NCBI RefSeq assembly: GCF_024181385.1
Contig: NZ_CP051305.1
Location: 2,046,001-2,110,000, forward strand
Origin: Treponema sp. OMZ 798
GTDB lineage: Bacteria > Spirochaetota > Spirochaetia > Treponematales > Treponemataceae
Direction of reading: 5' to 3'
DNA: 64,000 nucleotides
Below, piece after piece: positions 6,888-15,213 of the stretch (its first letter is position 1; every line of letters starts with the position of its first letter). The notes below the pieces were generated by a model. That model ran no database searches. It was given only the letters and a program-made list of their open reading frames with translations, and was not told where the DNA came from. Both the position numbers and the translations under genes were made by a program.

Positions 6888-8168
6888 TTATTTAAATAAA
6901 ATAACTTCTCCTCGTTTATAACTTATAAGAACCGGCTGTGAAGACAAAAAGGGATAGCCTAAAAGTCCATCATAACTCTCAGGTCTTTTTCTTAAATGAG
7001 AAATATCCGAAAAAGAAGTCCTTAAATTTTTATATACATTTTTACCAACTATTAGCTTTTTTAATTCTCCTGTATATATTTCTTTTTTAATGCCTGCGGC
7101 TCCTCCAAGCACATCTTTTTGTTTATTTTGCAAAAGATACTCCAAATCATTAAAATAAGTGCTGTCTATCAGGTTCGTCTCTGCTCCGGTATCTATACCC
7201 ATTTGATATGCTTTATTTCCGATTAAAACTTCAATCATAGGAATATGACCTATCATTTTGCAAGAAAGTTTAGAATTCGTTTTTAACTTATTATTTTTTA
7301 TAAAATCATCAATATGGTCAGGATTAATGAGTACTAAAGTTTTTTTTGAATAATCTAAAAAGAAATCATATTCTTTTAACATATCATACCCGATTAATCC
7401 GTATATGCCGTCCGTTTCTAAAGACTTTTCAAGACTACTCATATCAAGAGTTACCATTTTTTGATTTTTTATTTTGCTGCCGGCAAATTCCAATTCTTTT
7501 ACCGCAGCTATATCCATATTAGAAATTGAAGTATTGCCGGTAACATCTTGTAAGCTGCCTAACTTTTTTTGGCCTTTATTCAAACCTTCAACATATTTTG
7601 AATTCAAAATAGAAAACGGAGCTCCGCTGTCTAAAAAAAATAATCGATTTTCACCATTCAGAAATACTTCAACAAGAGGAATATTTCCTGCAAGAATTAT
7701 TGGAACGGATATAAGATTAGCTTTATTATACTCTACGGTTCTTTCTTCCGGTGATAAGGTTTTTACCTTTATTTTCATAAGTTCAGCTCCGGTAAGTAAA
7801 TTATCCTTATTAAAAATAAAGACGGAATCTTTTTTCCCCACTTGTGAATATTCAATCGAATACTCCAAAATCAATTTATCGGCTTCAAGCCGGCTTTCTT
7901 TTTTATTATATGAAACTATTGATCCTACAGCCGATACTAATTGCTTAAATATAGCCTCTGCCAAATTACCGCTATGTCCTGCAACTGAAAAATCTTCAGA
8001 TAAATACGGCAGTATCTTAGTTAAAGATTTTTCATTACAGCAATCCATTGCTATTTGTACAATTTTTTCGCATTCAGCTTCATTTTGTGCAAATACGCTG
8101 CTAAAAACAAATAAAAATATTAAGAAAAAGCTTAATATTTTAATTAATTTACATTGACTTCTTTTCAT
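6888..8168 (-). CDS. Secreted protein with two tandem retropepsin-like aspartic protease domains
   Basis: The 426-residue protein starts at the ATG at 8168, behind AAGGAG, and has a signal peptide ending VFA at about residue 27. Residues ~30-140 form a DUF3887-like region. Two homologous retropepsin-type halves follow. The first has FFLDSGAPFSILNS (Asp180) and GLIGYD (257-262); the second has IDTGAETNLIDS (Asp326) and GLLGYP (401-406). Each D-[ST]-G-A plus hydrophobic-hydrophobic-G pair is a complete set of active-site elements, so one chain could form a pepsin-like active site by intramolecular pairing. Periplasmic or surface location is inferred. The gene is the third in the blaI-M56 operon (25-bp gap), which suggests BlaI control and possibly a link to the M56 protease. 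Confidence 0.8.
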   Translation of the reverse strand: MKRSQCKLIKILSFFLIFLFVFSSVFAQNEAECEKIVQIAMDCCNEKSLTKILPYLSEDFSVAGHSGNLAEAIFKQLVSAVGSIVSYNKKESRLEADKLILEYSIEYSQVGKKDSVFIFNKDNLLTGAELMKIKVKTLSPEERTVEYNKANLISVPIILAGNIPLVEVFLNGENRLFFLDSGAPFSILNSKYVEGLNKGQKKLGSLQDVTGNTSISNMDIAAVKELEFAGSKIKNQKMVTLDMSSLEKSLETDGIYGLIGYDMLKEYDFFLDYSKKTLVLINPDHIDDFIKNNKLKTNSKLSCKMIGHIPMIEVLIGNKAYQMGIDTGAETNLIDSTYFNDLEYLLQNKQKDVLGGAAGIKKEIYTGELKKLIVGKNVYKNLRTSFSDISHLRKRPESYDGLLGYPFLSSQPVLISYKRGEVILFK

Positions 8169-8193
8169 TTTAATACTCCTTAAAATATAAAAT

Positions 8194-9309
8194 TTATTCT
8201 GAATTATTGTTTTTATCAATTTTAATTACCGAAATAATCTTTCTTTCTTTTATTTTGCCGGGTAAATTTTTAATATCATAACTAGTTATTTCTCCATTGC
8301 CGTTTATCATGTAAACTCTAGGTTTAGAGCCGGCTGTTTTAAAGGATTTTTTTTCTGATGTTGCAAAGAGAAAGCTTACACTCAATACTAATAGACAAGA
8401 AAAAACCATAATAATCTTAGACTTCTTTTTTATTCTCATAATAGATAAAACTCTCTTCTCTATTAAACTTTTATTAAAAAAATTACAAACAGGTATAAAA
8501 GAGCTCTTTATTTCTTCCATTCTAATTAAAGCATTGGCATATTCTTTTTTTGATTTTCTACCGAAATATTTGATAACCTCTTCATCACAGGATAATTCGA
8601 TATCTCGGGAAAGCAGAATATACAAAACCCAAACAAAAGGATTAAACCAATGAACTAAAACTGCAACTGTTGCAATTATTTTTATAACAGAATCAAAATT
8701 TTTAATATGTACATACTCATGATACAAGATATAACGGATATCTTTATCATTGATTAAATTATAATGTTCAGGAATAATTATAATAGGATTAAAAAGTCCA
8801 TATGTCAGCGGTATATCTATTTTATCGGATATGAGTATTTTAATTTTTCTTCGTAAAGTATTAAAATTAAGCATAGTCTCAGTTTCTTTCTGAGACAGAC
8901 TCATAGATGATCTTGATTTAATTATAAAACGAAGATATGAATGTAAAAAAAATAAGGCACAAATAAGAGAACCCGCAATCCAAACCCAAGTAAACCACGG
9001 CGGTAAGTTTTTTAAAAAAGGAAAAATCGATTTTTTTTCATAAACCAGTATTTTTAAATCCGAAATATTTAAAACTGAATCATTTTGAACTAAAAGACTA
9101 AGAGGTGAAAATACATTTTTATTAAAATTAAAAATAGAATAAATGCTCAACCTAAAAGGAATTGAAAAAGGTAATAAAAGATGAATAATGCTTATAAACC
9201 ATAAAACTACAAAGGTTCTTTTAGGAATTTTATCCAACATAAATAACCGAATGAGCATAATAACAAAGATTAAAAAAATACCGGTTATGCTTTTTTCCAT
9301 TAAATTCAT
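8194..9309 (-). CDS. M56-family (BlaR1-type) membrane metalloprotease
   Basis: The 371-residue protein has several membrane segments, the zinc motif HEYVH (residues 197-201) and a third-ligand region ELSCDEEVIKYFG (~238-249), as in BlaR1/MecR1. I chose the ATG at 9309, behind GAGGA, just after the blaI stop. The protein ends soon after a last membrane segment (VFSCLLVLSVSFLFA), with a ~45-residue tail. The extracellular penicillin-binding sensor of BlaR1 is absent, so it is not a classical beta-lactam sensor. It presumably inactivates the neighbouring BlaI-type repressor in response to an unknown envelope cue; that function is inferred from the family. Confidence 0.87.
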   Translation of the reverse strand: MNLMEKSITGIFLIFVIMLIRLFMLDKIPKRTFVVLWFISIIHLLLPFSIPFRLSIYSIFNFNKNVFSPLSLLVQNDSVLNISDLKILVYEKKSIFPFLKNLPPWFTWVWIAGSLICALFFLHSYLRFIIKSRSSMSLSQKETETMLNFNTLRRKIKILISDKIDIPLTYGLFNPIIIIPEHYNLINDKDIRYILYHEYVHIKNFDSVIKIIATVAVLVHWFNPFVWVLYILLSRDIELSCDEEVIKYFGRKSKKEYANALIRMEEIKSSFIPVCNFFNKSLIEKRVLSIMRIKKKSKIIMVFSCLLVLSVSFLFATSEKKSFKTAGSKPRVYMINGNGEITSYDIKNLPGKIKERKIISVIKIDKNNNSE

Positions 9310-9310
9310 A

Positions 9311-9679
9311 TTAATCCTCATCTTCAAAATCTTTAACTATTTGCCGCAATTTATTTATTTGAGCCTTCGACAGTTTTTTTCGGCCCAAAAGTGCCGAAAA
9401 AAGTAAATCTGCAGATCCGTCATAAATTTTGTCTATTAAATTTTTTGTCTCAACTTCTTGAACTTTTTGTTTTGAAATCAGAGCCTTACACATAAAATTA
9501 GGCTCAACACGCTCAATTGCACCCTTTTTAATACAGCGGTTTATCAAGGTATAGGTAGTATTCACATTCCATCCAATTTCTTCATTCAATATCATAGAAA
9601 TTTGTTTTGCAGTCATCGCTCCCCTATCCCAAAGAATATTCATCACTTTTAATTCAGAATCAAACAGTTTTATTTCCAT
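9311..9679 (-). CDS. blaI: BlaI/MecI-family repressor
   Basis: The 122-residue protein has the BlaI winged-helix pattern: ELKVMNILWDRGAMTAKQIS, then NVNTTYTLINRCIKKGAIERV, and a C-terminal dimerisation segment including LLGRKKLSKAQINKL. In this family the M56 partner cleaves the dimerisation region. The gene is first in a three-gene operon (blaI, M56 protease, retropepsin-like protein). Its promoter is flanked by two ACTAC-N4-GTAGT dyads, so the operon is very likely autorepressed. No beta-lactamase is nearby. Confidence 0.9.
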   Translation of the reverse strand: MEIKLFDSELKVMNILWDRGAMTAKQISMILNEEIGWNVNTTYTLINRCIKKGAIERVEPNFMCKALISKQKVQEVETKNLIDKIYDGSADLLFSALLGRKKLSKAQINKLRQIVKDFEDED

Positions 9680-9681
9680 AT

Positions 9682-9695
9682 ACTACTCCGGTAGT
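9682..9695. promoter_or_regulatory. BlaI operator 1 (ACTAC-N4-GTAGT), overlapping the SD
   Basis: A perfect dyad, ACTACtccgGTAGT. It lies just downstream of the predicted transcription start of blaI. On the minus strand its centre supplies the GGAG Shine-Dalgarno of blaI. TAC/GTA-type dyads are typical of BlaI/MecI binding sites. Confidence 0.75.
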
Positions 9696-9703
9696 TTCAG
9701 TTT

Positions 9704-9732
9704 ATTTTAATAAAAATAATCAAACTTGTCAA
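9704..9732 (-). promoter_or_regulatory. blaI operon promoter
   Basis: TTGACA (9727-9732), a 17-nt spacer and TAAAAT (9704-9709) on the minus strand. One operator dyad abuts the -35 on its upstream side and the other lies just past +1. Confidence 0.75.
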
Positions 9733-9733
9733 T

Positions 9734-9747
9734 ACTACTACAGTAGT
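9734..9747. promoter_or_regulatory. BlaI operator 2 (ACTAC-N4-GTAGT)
   Basis: A perfect dyad, ACTACtacaGTAGT, immediately upstream of the blaI -35. Its centre is 52 bp (about five helical turns) from operator 1, which would let two repressor dimers sit on the same DNA face. Confidence 0.75.
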
Positions 9748-9792
9748 TTATATAAAAAAATCATATTTTTTTTATATATTTCAGTAAAACAC

Positions 9793-9821
9793 TTGACTGA
9801 TTTATTCAAGCGTGTTAGAAT
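9793..9821 (+). promoter_or_regulatory. Promoter of the divergent ABC exporter operon
   Basis: TTGACT (9793-9798), a 17-nt spacer and TAGAAT (9816-9821). It lies about 45 bp from BlaI operator 2, and no ACTAC-N4-GTAGT dyad overlaps it. Confidence 0.6.
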
Positions 9822-9861
9822 GAGTTAACTTATTTAAAAGATAAAAGTAAACGAGGGCAGC

Positions 9862-11682
9862 ATGGAAAAAAACGTAAAAAAATTAAACCTTATAAATAAC
9901 ATCTTCTATTATTTGGGTATCTGGTTAAAAACCTTCCCGGCAGGTATCGTCTTTATACTTATTTCTATACCTATCCGCATTTTTATGATTTACCAAACCA
10001 TCCTTATTCCGAAAGCCATTATACTGGGTATTGAAACGGGGGCAGAAGCTAAGGAAGTTTTACTTTCCATATTGACGGCAGGACTCTTGATAACTGCCTG
10101 TAAAGTTATCTTACAGGTACTTGAAACAAAACTGATGGCCCTAGGTTCCCGTCCCTTATTCTATATTTATTCGGTACCTGTAAATAGAAAAATCTTTGAA
10201 CTTAATTACCAAACCCTAATTTCTCCCGAAATGCAGACAAAGATAACCAAGGTAAAAAACATAGTTATGACGGGAAGCTCAGGCGGGCCCTTTCATTTTT
10301 TTGGGCTCAACCTATCCTTTCTTTTAACTGCAATTGCCGGAGCCTTTTTCTTTAGCTCAGGTATCATAAGCATCGACTTAATTCTTCTATTTATAGTTTT
10401 GGCTTCAGGGACCGTGAATTTATTGTATGGAATATACACAGGAAAATACACTCACAAAAATATGGAAGAACGCGGTGATGATGAAAAAAAAGAAGGATAC
10501 ATTCTTACAACCGCAGAAGACAGACGTTTTGCAAAAGACATACGCCTTTATAAGATGAAGGATTGGCTGATTGAAAATTTTGAGCACTATCACAGGCGGG
10601 TAAAAAAATTTTTAAAAGCAGAATCCAATGTTCAGGCAGGAGGAAAAATCTTAAACGCCTTAATGATTTTTATAAGAGATATTTTTGCATACATTTACCT
10701 AATTTACCAATTAAATGCAGGAACCATTGCCGTTTCTCAATTTGTTTTTCTTATCGGCTTGGTCATGGAATTTTCAAAATGGATGGACGCTATTGTTCTT
10801 CAAATAAGCAACTTAATTATATTTAACAGCGAATTAAGTCAAATAAGAATTTTTTTAAACACACCTGAAGAAAAAAAAGAAGGAGATTTGACCGCAAACG
10901 ATACTGCCGAAAAGCCATCGATCGAATTCCAAAATCTTTCCTTTAGGTACTCGGAAAATGCTTCATGGATTTTTAAAGACTTTAATTTAAAAATTAGTCC
11001 GGGAGAAAAGTTAGCTCTGGTCGGAATCAATGGAGCAGGAAAAACAACCCTCATGCATCTTTTAATGGGGCTTTTAGAACCGACAGAGGGAAATATTTTA
11101 ATTGACGGGAAAAAGAGTTCCGATTTTAAAAAGCAGGAATACTATAATTTATTTTCTCCGGTATTTCAGGATATAAATATTTTTCCTGAAAGTTTTGCAG
11201 CCAATGTTGCCGGAACGGAAAGTATAGACAAAGAGAAATTAGAAAATGCAGTTGCTTTAAGCGGCTTAAACGAAATGGTTTCTAAACTCCCCAGAGGACT
11301 TGAAACTGTTTTAGTAAAGGAAAGTAATGATGAGGCTATCGATTTATCGGGAGGACAAAATCAAAGAATGCTTCTTGCGAGAGCTCTCTATAAAAATGCA
11401 AAAATAAATATATTGGACGAACCGACGGCTGCCTTGGATCCGGTTGCAGAAAGTAAAATATATGAAGAATACGACAAAATGAGTAAAGAAAAAACTTCTA
11501 TTTTTATTTCACACAGATTAGCATCTACAAAATTTTGCGATCGAATTATTTTACTCGAACACGGGAAAATAATAGAAGAAGGTACTCATAATGAGCTTAT
11601 GAAGCAAAACAAGACATATAAAAGAATGTATGATATTCAAAGTAAGTATTATAAAGAAAATAAAGGAGATGAAAATGAATAG
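9862..11682 (+). CDS. ABC exporter half-transporter (permease + ATPase), subunit 1
   Basis: The 606-residue protein has an N-terminal six-helix exporter domain and a C-terminal nucleotide-binding domain. The latter has Walker A GINGAGKTT, signature LSGGQNQRM, Walker B INILDEPTAALDP and the H-loop ISHRLAS. The SD region is GAGGGCAGC. It overlaps the next gene, which encodes a partner of the same architecture, so the pair should form a heterodimeric exporter. The substrate is unknown; lipid, drug or peptide export would all fit. No precursor peptide or modifying enzyme is adjacent. It diverges from the BlaI operon. Confidence 0.9.
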   Translation: MEKNVKKLNLINNIFYYLGIWLKTFPAGIVFILISIPIRIFMIYQTILIPKAIILGIETGAEAKEVLLSILTAGLLITACKVILQVLETKLMALGSRPLFYIYSVPVNRKIFELNYQTLISPEMQTKITKVKNIVMTGSSGGPFHFFGLNLSFLLTAIAGAFFFSSGIISIDLILLFIVLASGTVNLLYGIYTGKYTHKNMEERGDDEKKEGYILTTAEDRRFAKDIRLYKMKDWLIENFEHYHRRVKKFLKAESNVQAGGKILNALMIFIRDIFAYIYLIYQLNAGTIAVSQFVFLIGLVMEFSKWMDAIVLQISNLIIFNSELSQIRIFLNTPEEKKEGDLTANDTAEKPSIEFQNLSFRYSENASWIFKDFNLKISPGEKLALVGINGAGKTTLMHLLMGLLEPTEGNILIDGKKSSDFKKQEYYNLFSPVFQDINIFPESFAANVAGTESIDKEKLENAVALSGLNEMVSKLPRGLETVLVKESNDEAIDLSGGQNQRMLLARALYKNAKINILDEPTAALDPVAESKIYEEYDKMSKEKTSIFISHRLASTKFCDRIILLEHGKIIEEGTHNELMKQNKTYKRMYDIQSKYYKENKGDENE

Positions 11683-13498
11683 GCTTAAAAGATTTTTTAG
11701 AATGTTTTCTTATTTTGAAAAAATAGAAAGAGGTTCAATGTGGAGTAATATCTTTTTTTATATTATAGAAGCCGTAAGGCCCTTGTGTCTCCTATATTTA
11801 TCCAAGATAATAATTGAATCACTAATCAGCCAAAAATCAATAAATGAAGTTTTAAAATCAACTATTATTCTTTTAACCTCATTTATGCTTTTGTCGATAA
11901 TTGCAGGAGTTTTAGAAAAACGATTTATGTACCACTTAAAATGTTTTTCTAAAAAGCATACTATGGAAAAAGCTCTTAAAGTTTTAAGATTAAATTTTGA
12001 ACTTACGGAACAAAACGAATTTCAAAACGAGTTAAATGCGATTAAACAGTTTGAACGCTTTATAGTTTTTTCTAACAGCGATTTTATGAGAAAAACAGGA
12101 ACCTGTGTGGGAGGTTTTATAGGAGCAGGGACTGCCCTATATTTCTTTATAGGTCTTTTTAACTCCCAAGGATTTATGGGGCTTTCCGCCACATTTATAA
12201 ATTGCAGCTTTTTAATTCTTTTGATAGCATTTAATGTAATTTCTTTTTATTTATCAAAATATATTTATAAAAAATTTGGAGAACATATTTCAGGCGAAGT
12301 CAATAAAAATGCACGCTACCTAAAAACCTATATGAATTTAATTTACGATTATAGGACGGGAAAAGATATCAGATTATACGATAAAGGTTTAGCTGAAAAG
12401 TACACGGGAACCTATCTTGCAATGCAAAAAAGTTCTCATGATTTTATGGCAAAGTTTTTTTCGCGCACTATCGGAGCAAGCAAGCTCCTCGAAGGCTCTC
12501 TTTTACTTTTAATCTTTTTGTTTGTAGGTTTAAAAGCTATTTATGGTTCCATTGCAGTAAGCGAAGTATTTTTTTACATAGGAGCGATAAATATTTTTTC
12601 GGCACAAATATATGAAGCTGTTGACGGATTAACCACCCTTGTTCCTTCAGATAAGTCTCGCGAAAAACTATTAAACTTCCTCGGCATAGACGAAAAAAAG
12701 TATTCGGGAACTCTTTCGGTAAAAAAAGATGGACCTTTTATATTTGAATTAAAAGATTTAAGTTTTAAATATCCCGATCAAGACAAATATGCTCTTAAAA
12801 ATATAAACCTAAAAATAGATGCGAATCAAAAACTTGCAATGGTCGGTAAAAACGGCTCAGGAAAAACAACCCTCATCAAATTACTTGTAAGACTTTACGA
12901 GCCGACTGAAGGCGAAATACTTTTAAACGGTGTAAACATAAAAGACTATGACTATGATGAGTACATAGATATTTTCTCGATAGTCTTTCAGGATTTTAAA
13001 TTATTATCACTTAAATTAGGAGAAAATGTAGCGGCCTCAAGCACATACGATAAAGAAAAAGTTTCCGATTCCCTTTCAAAAACAGGTATGGAAGATTTTT
13101 ATAAAAAGTACGGAAGCGAAGCATACCTTTATCAAAATTTTGAAACAGAAGGTATTGAGGCTTCAGGAGGCGAAGCTCAAAAAATTGCAATGGCCCGCGC
13201 AATTTATCACGGAGGAAAGATTTTTATCTTGGATGAACCGACGGCAGCCCTCGACCCTATTTCGGAAGCTGAAATTTATTCTCATTTTGATACTATAACT
13301 TCAAAAAATACTGCCATCTATATTTCGCACCGGCTTTCTTCATGTAAATTCTGTGACCAAATCGCAGTTATGGATGAAGGTAATCTTGTCCAATACGGAA
13401 ATCATGATGAACTTGTTTCGGATACAACGGGAAAATACTACGAGCTTTGGAATGCACAGGCAAGGCACTATCAAGAGGAAGAAACTTATACGGTATAA
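11675..13498 (+). CDS. ABC exporter half-transporter, subunit 2
   Basis: The 607-residue partner starts at the ATG at 11675, inside the stop region of subunit 1 and 6 nt after AAAGGAG. It has an N-terminal membrane domain and an ATPase domain with Walker A GKNGSGKTT, Walker B IFILDEPTAALDP and the H-loop ISHRLSS. The ABC signature is altered to ASGGEAQKI, where subunit 1 keeps LSGGQ. This asymmetry is common in heterodimeric exporters with one degenerate ATP site. The gene is translationally coupled to subunit 1 and nothing follows it in the operon. Confidence 0.9.
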   Translation: MNRLKRFFRMFSYFEKIERGSMWSNIFFYIIEAVRPLCLLYLSKIIIESLISQKSINEVLKSTIILLTSFMLLSIIAGVLEKRFMYHLKCFSKKHTMEKALKVLRLNFELTEQNEFQNELNAIKQFERFIVFSNSDFMRKTGTCVGGFIGAGTALYFFIGLFNSQGFMGLSATFINCSFLILLIAFNVISFYLSKYIYKKFGEHISGEVNKNARYLKTYMNLIYDYRTGKDIRLYDKGLAEKYTGTYLAMQKSSHDFMAKFFSRTIGASKLLEGSLLLLIFLFVGLKAIYGSIAVSEVFFYIGAINIFSAQIYEAVDGLTTLVPSDKSREKLLNFLGIDEKKYSGTLSVKKDGPFIFELKDLSFKYPDQDKYALKNINLKIDANQKLAMVGKNGSGKTTLIKLLVRLYEPTEGEILLNGVNIKDYDYDEYIDIFSIVFQDFKLLSLKLGENVAASSTYDKEKVSDSLSKTGMEDFYKKYGSEAYLYQNFETEGIEASGGEAQKIAMARAIYHGGKIFILDEPTAALDPISEAEIYSHFDTITSKNTAIYISHRLSSCKFCDQIAVMDEGNLVQYGNHDELVSDTTGKYYELWNAQARHYQEEETYTV

Positions 13499-13522
13499 AT
13501 TCCAATAAGGCTATAAGTATTT

Positions 13523-15211
13523 TTAACCGATAAAATTTTCATTTATCAGATGTGTCTTTAAAAAATATTCTATCTCAATTCGTACACGGGATAAAAAATG
13601 CTTATCCAAGATTGTTTCGGACAAAGAATTATAATCAGGAAAATGAAGATATAGATATGGCATAGACAAAAGAAGTTCTTTTATTTCTTCATCGGAAGAA
13701 TTCAGCTTCCCCGTAAAAATATTTTTAAGTTTAAGGAGTTTTTCTTTTTCGTAAGTTAAAAAATATTTAATTTCTTTTTCTTTGTTTTTATAATCAAAGG
13801 CAATAAAATTTATTTTATCATCATTTTTATTTACAAAAAAAGATTTTTCATAACTCGAATAAAAATCATCGATTATTTTTTTTGCCTCATTAAGGTTTAT
13901 TTTTTTTGAATTTATTTCCAAACCTGATTGTCCTACATCAAAAAAATTTTCTTTAAAAGCAAAAAACTTTTTATAAAGTTCGGCATAATTTTTTAAGTTT
14001 GGAGAAGTAAAAACAGAAGCCTCGTCCTTTCCTTTTTCACAAATGAGTTTTTCAGGGAACAAAGATTCTCCCGAATACAGCCCTTTTATTTTAGAAAGAT
14101 CCGAGAACAAATTTTTAACCTGATAACTCAGCTTTGAATGACTAAAGCCGCATCCCCACGAAAAATCCAATCCCGTATGAAAAATAGGAAGACCGCCAAA
14201 GGCTAATCGTTCGGCAACGGCTAAGGCCGAAAGCCCTACCGACCCCATGGCTTCAAGCCTTAAAGGTAAGATATTTTTTTTGTGTAACCCTGAAAAAAAA
14301 GAGCCGGCAAGACTGTCTTGAGCTGCATAATCGGTAAAGAAAAAGGCCTTATCTCCGTTTAACGTTGCAAGCAAAGAAGGATTAGCCGTAAGATCGGCAA
14401 TGATGGGAATGCCCAAATCTGCAATACCGATAAAGGCCTTTTGAATCCAATATTGAGACTCAAGCAAAACAACAGCATCGGGCCTTATTTCGGGATAAAG
14501 TCCTGAAAGTGCAGCATCGACTGCAAGAACAAAAAGCCTATCCCTATCTTCTTTTATAAAAGCGATCGAAGAATCAAGGGAAGGACCCGCCCCTACCACA
14601 ATAATAGGTTTTCTAACCGATTTTTCGATTAAAGAGCCGAAATGAGAATTTGTCTTTACAATAGAATAATAATTTTTAAAAAAATTGCGGGCATAATTTC
14701 TGCCGAATTGAATTAAGGTTAATCGGTTAATCCATATTTGCGAAATATATTGAGAAATAAAATCAAAGGCTTGGGAATAAAAGGCTTGATTTAAAGCAGC
14801 ACCGCCCGAAAAATCAATCCTCACAACACGCCTGATCTTTTTTCCTTTAATAAAATTTTCAAGCCGGCTTAATAAAAGATTTATCGATTCTGTTCTTAAA
14901 TACAAAAATCTAGTATCTTCTAAAATAGTTTTATCGATCTGTGATGTTGAAAGATTCATCAACTCTTCATCGGCTTCTAAACCGAGAAGAAAAGAATTGT
15001 GTGGAAGTTTTTCTAAAAGTTCTTTTAGCCCGTATCCTAAAACAGGCGATACACAAAGCACCAATGTTTCGCTTTGAATTATAATAGAAGATATTAATTG
15101 TAGAATATTTTTTTGCGGTGAGCGTTTTGAATATAAGAACTTACCCTTGTATAAAACCGAAAAACCTGAGTCAATCGGAATGAGCTCAGGTTTTTCATTA
15201 TTTGTAATCAT
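13523..15211 (-). CDS. MptE-like/DUF115 motility-accessory-factor type protein
   Basis: The 562-residue protein has the central DUF115 (6-hydroxymethylpterin pyrophosphokinase MptE-like) motifs IIVVGAGPSLDSSIAFIKED, VLAVDAALSGLYPEIRPDAV and later FHTGLDFSWGCGFSH. Members of this family in motile bacteria act in flagellin glycosylation with nonulosonic-acid-type sugars. That role here is inferred, but fits a spirochaete with glycosylated periplasmic flagella. The gene starts 2 nt after the SurA/PpiD-like stop with no strong SD, so it is probably translated by coupling. Confidence 0.8.
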   Translation of the reverse strand: MITNNEKPELIPIDSGFSVLYKGKFLYSKRSPQKNILQLISSIIIQSETLVLCVSPVLGYGLKELLEKLPHNSFLLGLEADEELMNLSTSQIDKTILEDTRFLYLRTESINLLLSRLENFIKGKKIRRVVRIDFSGGAALNQAFYSQAFDFISQYISQIWINRLTLIQFGRNYARNFFKNYYSIVKTNSHFGSLIEKSVRKPIIVVGAGPSLDSSIAFIKEDRDRLFVLAVDAALSGLYPEIRPDAVVLLESQYWIQKAFIGIADLGIPIIADLTANPSLLATLNGDKAFFFTDYAAQDSLAGSFFSGLHKKNILPLRLEAMGSVGLSALAVAERLAFGGLPIFHTGLDFSWGCGFSHSKLSYQVKNLFSDLSKIKGLYSGESLFPEKLICEKGKDEASVFTSPNLKNYAELYKKFFAFKENFFDVGQSGLEINSKKINLNEAKKIIDDFYSSYEKSFFVNKNDDKINFIAFDYKNKEKEIKYFLTYEKEKLLKLKNIFTGKLNSSDEEIKELLLSMPYLYLHFPDYNSLSETILDKHFLSRVRIEIEYFLKTHLINENFIG

Positions 15212-15213
15212 TA

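Noticed and set aside
9862..13498. Bacteriocin or lantibiotic cluster around the divergent ABC exporter
   Set aside because: No precursor peptide, modification enzyme or peptidase domain (C39) is present near the pair.
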